Source: Paraclostridium dentum (GTDB lineage Bacteria; Bacillota; Clostridia; Peptostreptococcales; Peptostreptococcaceae). From it: a stretch of DNA of 64,000 nucleotides. Below, piece after piece: positions 15,095 through 23,668 of the stretch. The stretch spans positions 124,001-188,000 of the forward strand of contig NZ_WIPK01000004.1 of assembly GCF_012922555.1 (NCBI RefSeq), given 5' to 3'. Positions within the stretch are counted from its first letter, which is position 1. Every line of letters begins with the position of its first letter. The position numbers were made by a program, and so were the translations under genes. Below the pieces are notes generated by a model, which was not told the DNA's origin, made no database searches, and saw nothing but the letters and a program-made list of their open reading frames with translations.

Positions 15095-15183
15095 ATAAAC
15101 CTCCTATATGTCATTTTTTATAACATTTATTTAATTGTATTTTATCCTAAAAAAAGCTAATTTACAAATAATGTATATAAAAT

Positions 15184-15228
15184 AAAATGACTAATATTTA
15201 ATTATAATTAAATATTAGTCATTTTTTA
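15184..15228 (-). terminator. Terminator of the ABC transporter operon
   Basis: Long arms (ATGACTAATATTTAATT and its complement) end in a T tract on the minus strand. It isolates the transporter operon from the two-component genes. Confidence 0.8.
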
Positions 15229-15255
15229 TAAATCATATAACTAGTTACTTTAAGT

Positions 15256-16281
15256 TTATTTCGTTAAAACCTTTCTAAATACATATATATTTAATCCCAT
15301 ACCCATTAATAAAATTGCTCCTAATACTATATAAACCAAACTTATAAGCCCTACACTTTCTCCAAATAAGCTAATATTTCCCATATAGTTTCCTATAATC
15401 ATATCTGGATGCATTATTATATCTATATAGTTTGAGTAATTGATTACACTTATTAATTTCGCAGGTAAAAATTTCATTAAAGTTAATAGCTTTCCTATAA
15501 CTAAGAATACAGTAATTCCAACGATAGATTCTACTGAGTTTTTAGTTATAAACGAAAATAAACTTGCAAATATTCCAGTACTTATAAATATAATCATCAT
15601 TGTTAATATGCTTTGAACTGTATAAGCATTTATTGAAATTGGATTTACTAACGTTACTATATCAACTATTCTATATGCTTGTAACGCCCCATTTACTGGT
15701 TGTCCATATTGAGCCATAGTTATACAACCTATTATTAATACATATATTAAATATAAAACTGCTGGCAGTATTATAGATAATGAAAGTTTTGATAATAAAG
15801 CTTTCGCCTTATTTTTGCTTGATAGTATTATAGAATCTACATTAGATAGTTTTTCATCTGTATATATATTAGAAAATACATATATTATAATACCAACTAT
15901 AACAATACTTGCAAGCATATTGCTTAATCTATAATTGAAAACTTTGTAAAAACTTACATCTTTATATTCTTTTCCTGAATCCTTTTCAAGTTTTAAATTT
16001 GCCATCTCACTAGTCTTTTTAGTTAACTCATCTGTGTTTTTCTTACTATTTTGTGATTTAATTTCTTTTAATTCGCTTATCTTGTAGCTTAATTTTTCAT
16101 TTGCTATAGTAGATTCTGATCTATTATCTACTGTATACTTTCCTTTATCATCTACATATGAGTTTTCTGTTTCCAAATCAGGTTTTATAAGACTCATCAT
16201 TCCACATAAAAGCAATAAAATAATACTAGATATTATTATTGATTTATTTTTAAATAATTTTTTAATTTCCCATCTAAGCAT
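15256..16281 (-). CDS. ABC-2-type transporter permease
   Basis: A 341-residue membrane protein with one N-terminal helix (residues 13-30), a Lys/Ser-rich extracytoplasmic loop to about residue 120, then five predicted helices. This is the ABC-2 permease topology seen in peptide- or antibiotic-export systems of Firmicutes. The segment SNVDSIILSSKNKAK corresponds to the cytoplasmic coupling helix. It starts 59 nt after the previous permease gene with AGGAGG before ATG and is the last gene of the operon. Substrate is unknown. Confidence 0.8.
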   Translation of the reverse strand: MLRWEIKKLFKNKSIIISSIILLLLCGMMSLIKPDLETENSYVDDKGKYTVDNRSESTIANEKLSYKISELKEIKSQNSKKNTDELTKKTSEMANLKLEKDSGKEYKDVSFYKVFNYRLSNMLASIVIVGIIIYVFSNIYTDEKLSNVDSIILSSKNKAKALLSKLSLSIILPAVLYLIYVLIIGCITMAQYGQPVNGALQAYRIVDIVTLVNPISINAYTVQSILTMMIIFISTGIFASLFSFITKNSVESIVGITVFLVIGKLLTLMKFLPAKLISVINYSNYIDIIMHPDMIIGNYMGNISLFGESVGLISLVYIVLGAILLMGMGLNIYVFRKVLTK

Positions 16282-16340
16282 CTGTTACCTCCTAAAGATA
16301 ATTTTATAGTTTTTAAATTGCATCCTATATGTTGTATAAA

Positions 16341-17099
16341 TTATCTTTCTTGTAAGAAACCTATACTTGTAAGTCTATATAGTATATAACTTCCTATTAT
16401 ACTTATAGCTATAAATACTACAAATGCTATAGGAGATACTCCATACCTTATAATTTCTGAACTATACATTCCAAATAATGGTGTAAATCCTAATATCTTT
16501 TGGCTTATAAACCCAGATGCTATATATGGTATCCCCATTACTAACCCACCTATAAAGAATGGCCCTACTGCTTTTTTGCTTATAGATGATAACCATAATC
16601 CTAATTGTGCAAATAGGAAAGATCCTAAAATTACTGTCAATGTCATTATCATTAACATTTGTAATACTGTTAAATTAGATCCACTATTTCCAAAATACCA
16701 AATGCTTTTTATACTCATGTGCAATCCGTTAAAGTGAGTTCCTGCTATTATCTTAAAACTCATAACTGCAAGTATCGATAAATTTATTAAACTTGCAGCT
16801 ATTCCATATGCTATACTTTTAGCTAAAACTAATTTACTTTTACCATTTTTAGTAGATTTAACTATTGAGTCCATATTAGAACTATATTCTAATACATAAC
16901 TTCCAGAAAATAAGCTAAACATTAAAATTCCCATCAAAGGAGCTAGTCCATAAAATTTACTAAACAGATCTCCGTAACTATCTGATATTCCAAAATTTCT
17001 AACACTTATATATCCTAAGAATAAAGAAAATGCCCAAAATACCATTAATCCTTTTTTCTTCATTATCTTTTTAAATTCTGCATTTACAATATTAGTCAT
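16341..17099 (-). CDS. ABC-2-type transporter permease
   Basis: A 252-residue protein with six predicted membrane segments and the coupling-helix sequence SNMDSIVKSTKNGKSK, which parallels SNVDSIILSSKNK in the next permease, so the two probably form a heterodimer. It begins 3 nt after the ATPase stop codon, with GGGAGG before ATG. Such ATPase plus two-permease sets often confer resistance to antimicrobial peptides or export lipids; the substrate cannot be read from sequence. Confidence 0.8.
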   Translation of the reverse strand: MTNIVNAEFKKIMKKKGLMVFWAFSLFLGYISVRNFGISDSYGDLFSKFYGLAPLMGILMFSLFSGSYVLEYSSNMDSIVKSTKNGKSKLVLAKSIAYGIAASLINLSILAVMSFKIIAGTHFNGLHMSIKSIWYFGNSGSNLTVLQMLMIMTLTVILGSFLFAQLGLWLSSISKKAVGPFFIGGLVMGIPYIASGFISQKILGFTPLFGMYSSEIIRYGVSPIAFVVFIAISIIGSYILYRLTSIGFLQER

Positions 17100-17102
17100 A
17101 GT

Positions 17103-17990
17103 TTATACCTCCCTTGAATCTTCTAAATCAAAATAAAACATATATACGTCCTCAAACCTCGGCTCTATACTCTTTGCATCAAAACCTGTTATTGAATTTT
17201 CACTTATAACTCTAAGTTCTATATCTTCTACTCCACGTTGTACATTAACTACTTTATATTTATTCTGTATTGCATAAACTTCATTTTCATTTCTAACTTT
17301 TATGCTATAAACTTTTCCATTCATATCATCTAATATTTCTTTATGAGTACCTTGTAATAATACTTTTCCATCCTTTATCATTATAGTTTCTTTAGCGACA
17401 GATTCTATATCCGATATAATGTGCGTTGATAGTATTACTATCGTTTCTTTACCTATTTGAGATAATAAGTTTCTAAATCTTGCTCTTTCCTGAGGATCAA
17501 GCCCCGCTGTTGGTTCATCTAGTATAAGAATTTTAGGATCATTTAAAAGAGCTTGTGCTATTCCAACTCTTCTTTTCATACCCCCTGAGAATTTTGATAT
17601 TGCTTTATTTCTTACATCATAAAGCCCTACTAATTTTAGCAATTTATCAGCCTTTTCTTTAGCCGTTCTCTTATCCATACCTTTCAAAGCCCCTATATAT
17701 AATAAGAAGTCTTTTGCACTAAAATTTTTATAAGCATCAAAATCTTGTGGTAAATATCCTACTATAGCTCTATAGTTTTCATCTAAAGTATTTATATCTT
17801 TTCCATTGTAAAGAATTTTTCCACTTGTAGGTTGTTTTAATGTTGCAACTTGTTTCATTAAAGTTGTTTTCCCTGCACCATTTGGTCCAAGCAATCCATA
17901 AACTCCACTTTCTAAAACTAAGCTTATATTTTCATTCGCATTTTTATATTTGTATGATTTTGTTAAATTTACTATTTCTAATTTATTCAT
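17103..17990 (-). CDS. ABC transporter ATP-binding protein
   Basis: A 295-residue ATPase with Walker A GPNGAGKTT, Q-loop YLPQDF, signature FSGGMKRR, Walker B LILDEPTAGLDP and the switch His in LSTHI. The last ~80 residues form a small C-terminal accessory domain. The frame is open four codons further upstream, but ATG at 17990 has GGAGGT at the right distance. It is the first gene of an operon with two permeases, next to a two-component system. Its family is that of YhaP/NatA-type and lantibiotic-immunity exporters; the precise substrate is unknown. Confidence 0.9.
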   Translation of the reverse strand: MNKLEIVNLTKSYKYKNANENISLVLESGVYGLLGPNGAGKTTLMKQVATLKQPTSGKILYNGKDINTLDENYRAIVGYLPQDFDAYKNFSAKDFLLYIGALKGMDKRTAKEKADKLLKLVGLYDVRNKAISKFSGGMKRRVGIAQALLNDPKILILDEPTAGLDPQERARFRNLLSQIGKETIVILSTHIISDIESVAKETIMIKDGKVLLQGTHKEILDDMNGKVYSIKVRNENEVYAIQNKYKVVNVQRGVEDIELRVISENSITGFDAKSIEPRFEDVYMFYFDLEDSREV

Positions 17991-18002
17991 AATTACCTCC
18001 AT

Positions 18003-18295
18003 ATATTGTGTTCGTTGTTATGGTTATATTATATTTAGGTAATCTTAATCCATTATAAACTCAATCTTAAATAATCCTTAAATAAATTAAAATTTAAAAT
18101 AAAAAATTCGCTTCTCTCATGTCGCCAGCGACTCCGTCCGTTGCTCAAAATGTCATTTTTTACTTTCATCAAAACATTTGTATCACTATGTTACATAAGT
18201 TATCCACAAATATTCGTTAATCATAAATTCCTTAAGCGTAAAAAATAGACACTATGCTTTTTAATATTGCATCGTGTCTACTTTTTATTTAATTC
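18003..18295. other. Intergenic region with a GC-rich patch and one DnaA-box match
   Basis: No gene is visible. Bases ~18108-18160 are clearly richer in G and C than their surroundings and contain the small palindrome GTCGCCAGCGAC. TTATCCACA at 18190-18198 matches a DnaA box, but only once. A terminator for the yitT-like gene lies at 18241-18288. Confidence 0.5.
18241..18288 (-). terminator. Terminator of the YitT-family gene
   Basis: Arms AATAGACACTATG and CATCGTGTCTACTT pair with one mismatch and end in a T tract in the direction of the minus-strand gene. Confidence 0.65.
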
Positions 18296-19183
18296 TTATT
18301 TAATTCCAGGTAAATTCTTTCTTATAACATGCTCTATTGATGTTTTTTCTATATTATGGCTATCTGCCAAGTAACTTGTCTCGATTATAGCATTGCTATC
18401 TATATCTAAAATGTTTCGTTTCAAAGTTGGGTAAGTAAACTTATCAGTTATACATAAAATAACTTTCGATTCATTTCCTGAATATCCTCCATACCCTTGT
18501 AAATATGTTATTGAAATACCTAAATTATTTACAATATGATCTCCTATATCTTCAACTTTATTAGACATTACTATAATAGACCTACCTTGGTTAAATCCAT
18601 CTAATATTAAATCCACTAACTTAGTCATCATATATATTACAATTAAAGAAAACATCGCACTTTCAATACTAAGCACTATTGCAGTAATTACTAAAACAAT
18701 AATATTGATACTCATTAAAAATGTAGATACCGGTATTTTAAATTTCTGATTTGCCCATACAGCTAGCATCTCACTACCATCTATAGCTCCTCCAAACTTA
18801 ATAACAGTTCCTGCTCCTAATCCTAGTGCTACCCCTCCATAAATTACTATTAACAACTCCGATGTAGTTACTGGTGGAACTGGTGTTAAAAAGTATAAAA
18901 ATGTAGATGCACAAATGTTAGCCCATAAAGTTTTAAATAGAAACATTCTATCAAATGTTTTTGATGTAAATAGTAAAATTGGTATATTAAATCCAAGTAA
19001 TAGTATAAACATAGGAATACCTGTTAATGAATGTATTATTACTGATAGTGCAGTTGTTCCACTATCAACCATTCCATTTGGAGACAATATCAACTCAAGC
19101 CCCATGGCTACAATTAACGATCCAATTGTTATCATTATAAATTCATAAACTGTTCTTATTTTTCTTGCATTAACTTCTTTCAT
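18296..19183 (-). CDS. YitT-family membrane protein (DUF2179 C-terminus)
   Basis: A 295-residue protein with five to six membrane segments in the first 200 residues (GSLIVAMGLELILSP, GIPMFILLLGFNIPIL, VTAIVLSIE and others). The C-terminal soluble domain of ~80 residues (GRSIIVMSNKVEDIGDHIVNNLGISITYLQGYGGYSG) is the DUF2179 domain that ends YitT proteins. ATG follows an AGGTG-type ribosome-binding site. The family is widespread in Firmicutes and has no firmly assigned transport substrate. It appears monocistronic. Confidence 0.88.
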   Translation of the reverse strand: MKEVNARKIRTVYEFIMITIGSLIVAMGLELILSPNGMVDSGTTALSVIIHSLTGIPMFILLLGFNIPILLFTSKTFDRMFLFKTLWANICASTFLYFLTPVPPVTTSELLIVIYGGVALGLGAGTVIKFGGAIDGSEMLAVWANQKFKIPVSTFLMSINIIVLVITAIVLSIESAMFSLIVIYMMTKLVDLILDGFNQGRSIIVMSNKVEDIGDHIVNNLGISITYLQGYGGYSGNESKVILCITDKFTYPTLKRNILDIDSNAIIETSYLADSHNIEKTSIEHVIRKNLPGIK

Positions 19184-19282
19184 TTTATCACCTCTTTTAA
19201 TTTCTTACAATTTTACAATGAAATTGTTCTGTTTTTATAATTATATTATATAATAATTTTGTCTAGTTTTCAAGAATTTTCT

Positions 19283-19302
19283 GAAAATTGAATTCAATTT
19301 TC
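19283..19302. promoter_or_regulatory. Perfect 20-bp palindrome upstream of yitT-like gene
   Basis: GAAAATTGAATTCAATTTTC is a perfect dyad about 100 bp upstream of the YitT-family start codon. No loop is present, so it is better explained as a protein-binding site than as a terminator. The binding protein is unknown. Confidence 0.45.
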
Positions 19303-19667
19303 TTTATTTTTCTTTATAATTTGTTAATATAACGTTTTATACATTTTTATTATGTCAAAAGTATTACTATATATACATATCTCGATACAGTGAAATAACT
19401 ACTTTATTAATATAACATTTTCACATTTTATGTGCCTGAACTTTTTTTTAATTTAACAATATATTTTAATATAGTAATCATTTGTAAAAATTTTTTAACT
19501 TTTTAATACTTATGTTAAGTTTATATGCAATGTATATTAAACCCATTTTAATTTATTTATGTTTCAATAAAATTTGATTTCATTAGTTAATTAAGTTCAT
19601 TTTATATTTTTAGATTCATTCCTATTAACATATTTTTAATATTTATCTAAAATTGTTAAACTTAAAT

Positions 19668-19684
19668 TTAACATTTTCTTAACA
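19668..19684 (+). promoter_or_regulatory. Candidate PhoP (Pho) box
   Basis: TTAACA at 19668-19673 and again at 19679-19684 gives an 11-bp period, the direct-repeat layout of PhoP boxes in Firmicutes. The -10-like TATTAT at 19705-19710 lies about 20 bp downstream. The gene it precedes is a Na/phosphate transporter, which fits. Confidence 0.5.
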
Positions 19685-19777
19685 TAACTTGTCGAATTTT
19701 TTGGTATTATATTATCGTACATAAAAAGTAAGAAAATTGAAAATAAGAAAATTAACATTTCCGAGGAGGGAACAATC

Positions 19778-21415
19778 TTGTCTATATTCATAAGTCTTAT
19801 TGGAGGTCTTGGTTTATTCCTTTATGGTATGAACATAATGGGAGAAGGTCTTCAAAAATCAACTGGTCCTAAACTTGAAAAAGCTATAGAGCTTTTAACT
19901 AGTAATGTAGTTATGGGCGTTTTAGTAGGAGCTGTTGTAACTGGTATCATACAAAGTAGTGGAGCTACTACTGTAATGGTAGTTGGATTCGTTAACGCAG
20001 GAATAATGACTCTATATCAAGCGATAGGTATTATAATGGGAGCAAATATAGGTACTACTGTAACAGCTCAGTTAGTATCTTTTGACGCGAGCATATTTTC
20101 ATCTATAGCTTTAGGAATAGGTATTGTTTTATATATGATTGGTTCAAAATCTAAACCACAATTAAAAAACATATCAGAAATCCTTATAGGATTTGCAATA
20201 CTATTTATAGGTATGGAATTTATGAAGGATGCAGTTGCACCTTTATCTGAATATGCATTCTTTAGAAATATGTTGGCAGGACTTGCAACACACCCAATAT
20301 TAGCATTACTTGCTGGTTTTGCAATGACTACTTGCTTACAAAGTTCAAGTGCTTCAATGGGTATATTAATTGCTTTATCTTCTCAAGGTTTAATGCCATT
20401 AGCTGGTGCATTACCAATTTTATATGGAGATAATATAGGTAGTTGTACTACATCGCTTATATCAAGTGTTGGTGCAAACAAAAACGCCAAAAGAGCAGCT
20501 TTAATGCATTTATGTTTTAACGTAATAGGAACTATCCTATTCATGTTGGTTTTAAATAAACCTATAACAATGATAGTTACTCATTTAGACCCAACTGATA
20601 CAGCTAGACAAATAGCTAACTCTCATACTTTATTCAACTTAATAAATGTTATAATATTATTACCATTCTCTAAATATATAGTTAAATTAGCTATGTTCCT
20701 TATACCTGATAAGCCAGGCGAAGAAGAAGAATATGATAGTCATGTAACTAAGTATTTAGATGAAAGAATGTTAGAAACTCCTTCTATAGCTTTTGGAAAT
20801 ACAGTTAGAGAAGCTCTTAGAATGGGTAGCAAAGCTAAAAAAAGTTTTAAATGTTCTATGAATGCCTTACTTGAACATTCTGAAGAAGATGCAAAAACTA
20901 CATTTGAAAAAGAAAAAGTACTAGATGAACAACAAAGAAAAGTACTAGATTACCTTATAAAGCTGTCTAATAAAACTTTAGATGATAAGATGAGATTTTC
21001 TCTAGATTTATTGTTCCACACAGTAAATGATATAGAAAGAGTTGGAGACTTATCAGAAAATATAGCTGAGTTAGCTCAATCATCAATGAAACTTAAAGCT
21101 GTTATGTCAGATAGTGCAAAATCTGAAATAATGGATATATATAGTAAAGTTTTAGATGCCTACACTTTATCACTTGAGGCAATGAAACAAAATAGTGTAA
21201 ACTTTGCAAATGACGTTTTAAAAATAGAAGATGAAGTTGATGCTCTAGATAAATTGTATAGAGCTAAACATATGCACAGATTAAATACTCATTCTTGTAG
21301 TATAGACTCTGGGATAATATATTTAGATTTATTGACTAATCTTGAAAGAATTTCAGACCACTCTGCAAGTATAGCTAAAAGAGTTATAAAAATTAATCAA
21401 AATCAATCAGCATAA
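19778..21415 (+). CDS. Na/Pi cotransporter family protein with PhoU-like domain
   Basis: A 545-residue protein. The first ~310 residues contain two copies of the Na/Pi cotransporter module, each with the QSS signature (GIIQSSGATTVMVVGF and CLQSSSASMGILIALS). The last ~200 residues form a helical PhoU-like domain (FHTVNDIERVGDLSENIAEL, LLTNLERISDHSASIAKR), as in YjbB/NptA-type bacterial proteins. The start is TTG, 7 nt after GAGGAGGG. It likely moves phosphate coupled to Na+, with the PhoU-like domain sensing or regulating. A PhoP-box-like repeat lies upstream and a strong terminator follows. Confidence 0.9.
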   Translation: MSIFISLIGGLGLFLYGMNIMGEGLQKSTGPKLEKAIELLTSNVVMGVLVGAVVTGIIQSSGATTVMVVGFVNAGIMTLYQAIGIIMGANIGTTVTAQLVSFDASIFSSIALGIGIVLYMIGSKSKPQLKNISEILIGFAILFIGMEFMKDAVAPLSEYAFFRNMLAGLATHPILALLAGFAMTTCLQSSSASMGILIALSSQGLMPLAGALPILYGDNIGSCTTSLISSVGANKNAKRAALMHLCFNVIGTILFMLVLNKPITMIVTHLDPTDTARQIANSHTLFNLINVIILLPFSKYIVKLAMFLIPDKPGEEEEYDSHVTKYLDERMLETPSIAFGNTVREALRMGSKAKKSFKCSMNALLEHSEEDAKTTFEKEKVLDEQQRKVLDYLIKLSNKTLDDKMRFSLDLLFHTVNDIERVGDLSENIAELAQSSMKLKAVMSDSAKSEIMDIYSKVLDAYTLSLEAMKQNSVNFANDVLKIEDEVDALDKLYRAKHMHRLNTHSCSIDSGIIYLDLLTNLERISDHSASIAKRVIKINQNQSA

Positions 21416-21446
21416 AAAAAGGAGATGAATTTTCATCTCCTTTTTT
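21414..21446. terminator. Bidirectional terminator
   Basis: Arms AAAAAAAGGAGATGAA and TTCATCTCCTTTTTT form the stem between the Na/Pi transporter gene and the convergent aminomutase gene. Confidence 0.9.
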
Positions 21447-22710
21447 ATATTATACTTTTATCTATAACATCTTTTATATTAACAGATTTATTATCTTCTA
21501 CTTTAACAACTTCACCTTCCCAGGTTCTTATCATTATATAATCCGATCCCTTTGAGATTAAATATTGAGGTAATAAAGGTGTTTTACCTTTTCCTTTAGG
21601 AGCATTTATTATATAAGTTGGAATAGCCATCCCAGATGTATATCCTCTTAGATACTCCATTATCTCCATCCCTTCATCTACAGATGTATTAAAATGAGTA
21701 GTTCCTTTTACATGTTTACTATGGAATATATAATAAGGTTTTACTCTTATTTTAAGAAGCTCATGATTTAAGCATCTCATTAAATATTTATCATTATTAA
21801 CTCCATTTAATAAAACAGCTTGATTTCCTAATGGAACTCCGTTATTTGCTAATTTTTCGCATGCTTCTTTAGTTTCTTTTGTTATTTCCATTGGGTGGTT
21901 AAAATGTGTATTTATATATATAGGATGATACTTCTTTATCATATTGCAAAATTCATCAGTGATTCTTTGTGGCATAGTTACTAAAGTTCTACTTCCTAAT
22001 CTTATATAATCTACATGATCAATTTTTCTTATTTCACTAATTATCCATTCTAGCATATCATCATTAAGCGTCAGCGGATCTCCACCAGTTATAAGTACAT
22101 CTCTTATTTCTGTATTCTCTTTAATATAATTTATAGACTCTTTAATTACTTCTTTGCTTTTTTGGCAATCTTCTTGTCCAATATTTCGTCTTCTTTGACA
22201 GTGTCTACAATACATAGCACACTCATTTGTAACATTTATAATTAATCGATCTGGATATCTTCTAGTTATACTACCTGCTGGGTTGGTGAATTCTTCTCCC
22301 ATAGGATCTAAATCACTTATTGATTCGTCTAGTTCTACACTAGATGGAATTGACATTAATTTTATTGCATCATATGGATTATTAGGATCTATTAAGCTTA
22401 GATAGTATGGAGAAATAGCCCATCTAAATTTACTTTGAACATTTTTAATATTTTCAACTTCTTTTTCAGTTAAGCTTAAAATTTTACTAAGCATATCAAC
22501 ATCAGTTATTCTATTAGATAACTGCCATTTATAATCATCCCAGTCTTCTTCTTTTGCATTTAAAACCTCTAAAATTTTTCTTTTTCTATATTTTATGGAT
22601 TCTTCATTTTTAATACCAGTTGGAATTGTATCTTTAATTTTTATATAATCTTCTATTCTTGATTTTAACTCTGATGCTCTCTCTAAAGAAATCTTATTTT
22701 TCTCATTCAT
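21445..22710 (-). CDS. eam: Glutamate 2,3-aminomutase (radical SAM, KamA family)
   Basis: A 421-residue radical-SAM, PLP-dependent aminomutase. The Fe-S motif is CAMYCRHC, followed by QRRRNIG, GGDPL and a PLP-binding region. Lysine 2,3-aminomutase uses two Asp residues to bind the substrate amino group; here these positions are Lys332 (FHSKHVKG) and Asn369 (YIINAP), numbering from the ATG at 22708-22710. That Lys/Asn pair is the reported hallmark of the Clostridioides glutamate 2,3-aminomutase, which makes beta-glutamate, an osmolyte. A TTG two codons upstream is less likely because the ATG has the better AGGG spacing. It has its own promoter and an unusual G-rich structured leader, and is not in an operon. 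Confidence 0.88.
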   Translation of the reverse strand: MNEKNKISLERASELKSRIEDYIKIKDTIPTGIKNEESIKYRKRKILEVLNAKEEDWDDYKWQLSNRITDVDMLSKILSLTEKEVENIKNVQSKFRWAISPYYLSLIDPNNPYDAIKLMSIPSSVELDESISDLDPMGEEFTNPAGSITRRYPDRLIINVTNECAMYCRHCQRRRNIGQEDCQKSKEVIKESINYIKENTEIRDVLITGGDPLTLNDDMLEWIISEIRKIDHVDYIRLGSRTLVTMPQRITDEFCNMIKKYHPIYINTHFNHPMEITKETKEACEKLANNGVPLGNQAVLLNGVNNDKYLMRCLNHELLKIRVKPYYIFHSKHVKGTTHFNTSVDEGMEIMEYLRGYTSGMAIPTYIINAPKGKGKTPLLPQYLISKGSDYIMIRTWEGEVVKVEDNKSVNIKDVIDKSII

Positions 22711-22713
22711 AAG

Positions 22714-22763
22714 CAACTTCCCTAAGCTTTATCACTTAGGTTCCCCCTTCCGCGTCATAGTTG
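22714..22763 (-). promoter_or_regulatory. Structured G-rich leader of eam
   Basis: The mRNA just before the start codon can form a closing stem (CAACT with AGTTG), an inner stem (CCTAAG with CTTAGG) and an unpaired GCGGAAGGGGGAA. An eight-codon ORF (MTRKGEPK) lies inside it. The ribosome-binding site falls within the closing stem, so folding could control translation. I do not recognise a known riboswitch class. Confidence 0.5.
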
Positions 22764-22820
22764 TGTTTTTTTTAACAGAATTAATGACTGATTACTTGCA
22801 TTTTTTCTTTCTTTGAATTT

Positions 22821-22849
22821 ATTCTATCATATTTTTTCTCTTTTTTCAA
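22821..22849 (-). promoter_or_regulatory. Sigma-A promoter of eam
   Basis: -35 TTGAAA (22844-22849), a 17-bp spacer and -10 TAGAAT (22821-22826) give a leader of about 105 nt. Confidence 0.7.
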
Positions 22850-22871
22850 TAAATTCTGAAATTTAACAAAA

Positions 22872-22902
22872 TTAATAGGTCTTAATAAAATTAAGACCTA
22901 TT
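22872..22902 (-). terminator. Terminator after the isochorismatase-family gene
   Basis: Arms TAGGTCTTAAT and ATTAAGACCTA form a stable hairpin between the hydrolase stop codon and the eam promoter. Confidence 0.75.
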
Positions 22903-22905
22903 AAT

Positions 22906-23547
22906 TTATTTATATATTATGTTTTTTACGACTTTAATTCCATTTTGAATCATACTATTAAAAAATACTATGTTCATAATTTCAGCATTATGTACTTTCG
23001 GTATATCATAAGTATCTACTAAATCCATTGGTACTATAATTTTTTTATAAATATTATTTTGATTAAAATAAGACTTCAATGTTACTGCAAATTGATAAAT
23101 ACAAATGTCGGTACAGTCTCCAACAATTATAACATTTTCAATATTTTTAAAACTTATATCATTCAAGCAGAAAAAACCATTAGTAGAATTTTTAGGTACT
23201 ATCTTTATGTTTCTAATAGATTTTATTTCATTAACAACTTCACTTTCTTCATCATCACTTAAACAATGAGTTGGATAACTTTGTAGCTCTATAGATTCTT
23301 TAGTATGGCTATCTGTAAATGCTACAACTTTACAATTTTTACTTGCTACATAATCACCTAATTTTTTAATGGGATTTATTAACTTTTCTACTCTATCTGA
23401 ATATAGAGAACCTTTTTTAGCAAATCCATTATTCATATCCACAATAAATAATATGGTTTTTTCCATATCTAACTCATCAATATTTATATCCTCTAATTGA
23501 ATTAAACTCTCTTTCATATATTTTAAATCATTTAATAGCTTTTCCAC
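22906..23547 (-). CDS. Isochorismatase-family cysteine hydrolase
   Basis: A 213-residue protein with the isochorismatase/nicotinamidase triad: Asp in FIVDMNNGFAKKG, Lys in VPKNSTNGF and Cys in VIVGDCTDICIYQFA. The HxxxS-like AFTDSHTKESIE segment lies where nicotinamidases bind metal and substrate. This makes nicotinamidase (nicotinamide to nicotinate) the leading candidate, but the family also hydrolyses other amides and the metal ligands are not clear. ATG follows AAAGGGG. It is monocistronic, between two terminators. Confidence 0.8.
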   Translation of the reverse strand: MEKLLNDLKYMKESLIQLEDINIDELDMEKTILFIVDMNNGFAKKGSLYSDRVEKLINPIKKLGDYVASKNCKVVAFTDSHTKESIELQSYPTHCLSDDEESEVVNEIKSIRNIKIVPKNSTNGFFCLNDISFKNIENVIIVGDCTDICIYQFAVTLKSYFNQNNIYKKIIVPMDLVDTYDIPKVHNAEIMNIVFFNSMIQNGIKVVKNIIYK

Positions 23548-23630
23548 TTTTCCACCCCTTTTTAAATGTTTATTACAATAATATCAAAGTATTTATCTTC
23601 CATCAATTATAACAAGTTCAAAAAACTAAA

Positions 23631-23666
23631 AAAGTATAATTGTATACATACAATTATACTTTTTAC
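23631..23666 (-). terminator. Terminator after hutD
   Basis: Arms AAAAGTATAATTGTA and its complement lie immediately after the hutD stop codon and end in a T tract on the minus strand. Confidence 0.8.
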
Positions 23667-23668
23667 AT

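Larger units (their letters stand above)
19184..19777. other. 594-bp AT-rich divergent intergenic region
   Basis: No ORF with a credible ribosome-binding site is visible. It contains a perfect 20-bp palindrome (19283-19302), and near the plus-strand gene a pair of TTAACA direct repeats at 11-bp spacing (19668-19684) followed by a -10-like TATTAT (19705-19710). Confidence 0.6.

Noticed and set aside
12961-17990. BceRS-BceAB-type bacitracin module
   Set aside because: The permeases are two mid-size ABC-2 proteins and the kinase has a large extracytoplasmic domain and HAMP; Bce systems have one ten-helix permease and an intramembrane-sensing kinase.
18190-18198. Replication origin (DnaA box TTATCCACA)
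   Set aside because: A single box with no cluster and no dnaA, dnaN or rep gene nearby.
22714-22763. c-di-AMP (ydaO) riboswitch before eam
   Set aside because: Only a short G-rich segment is similar; the ~50-nt element lacks the rest of the ~120-nt aptamer and ends at the start codon.
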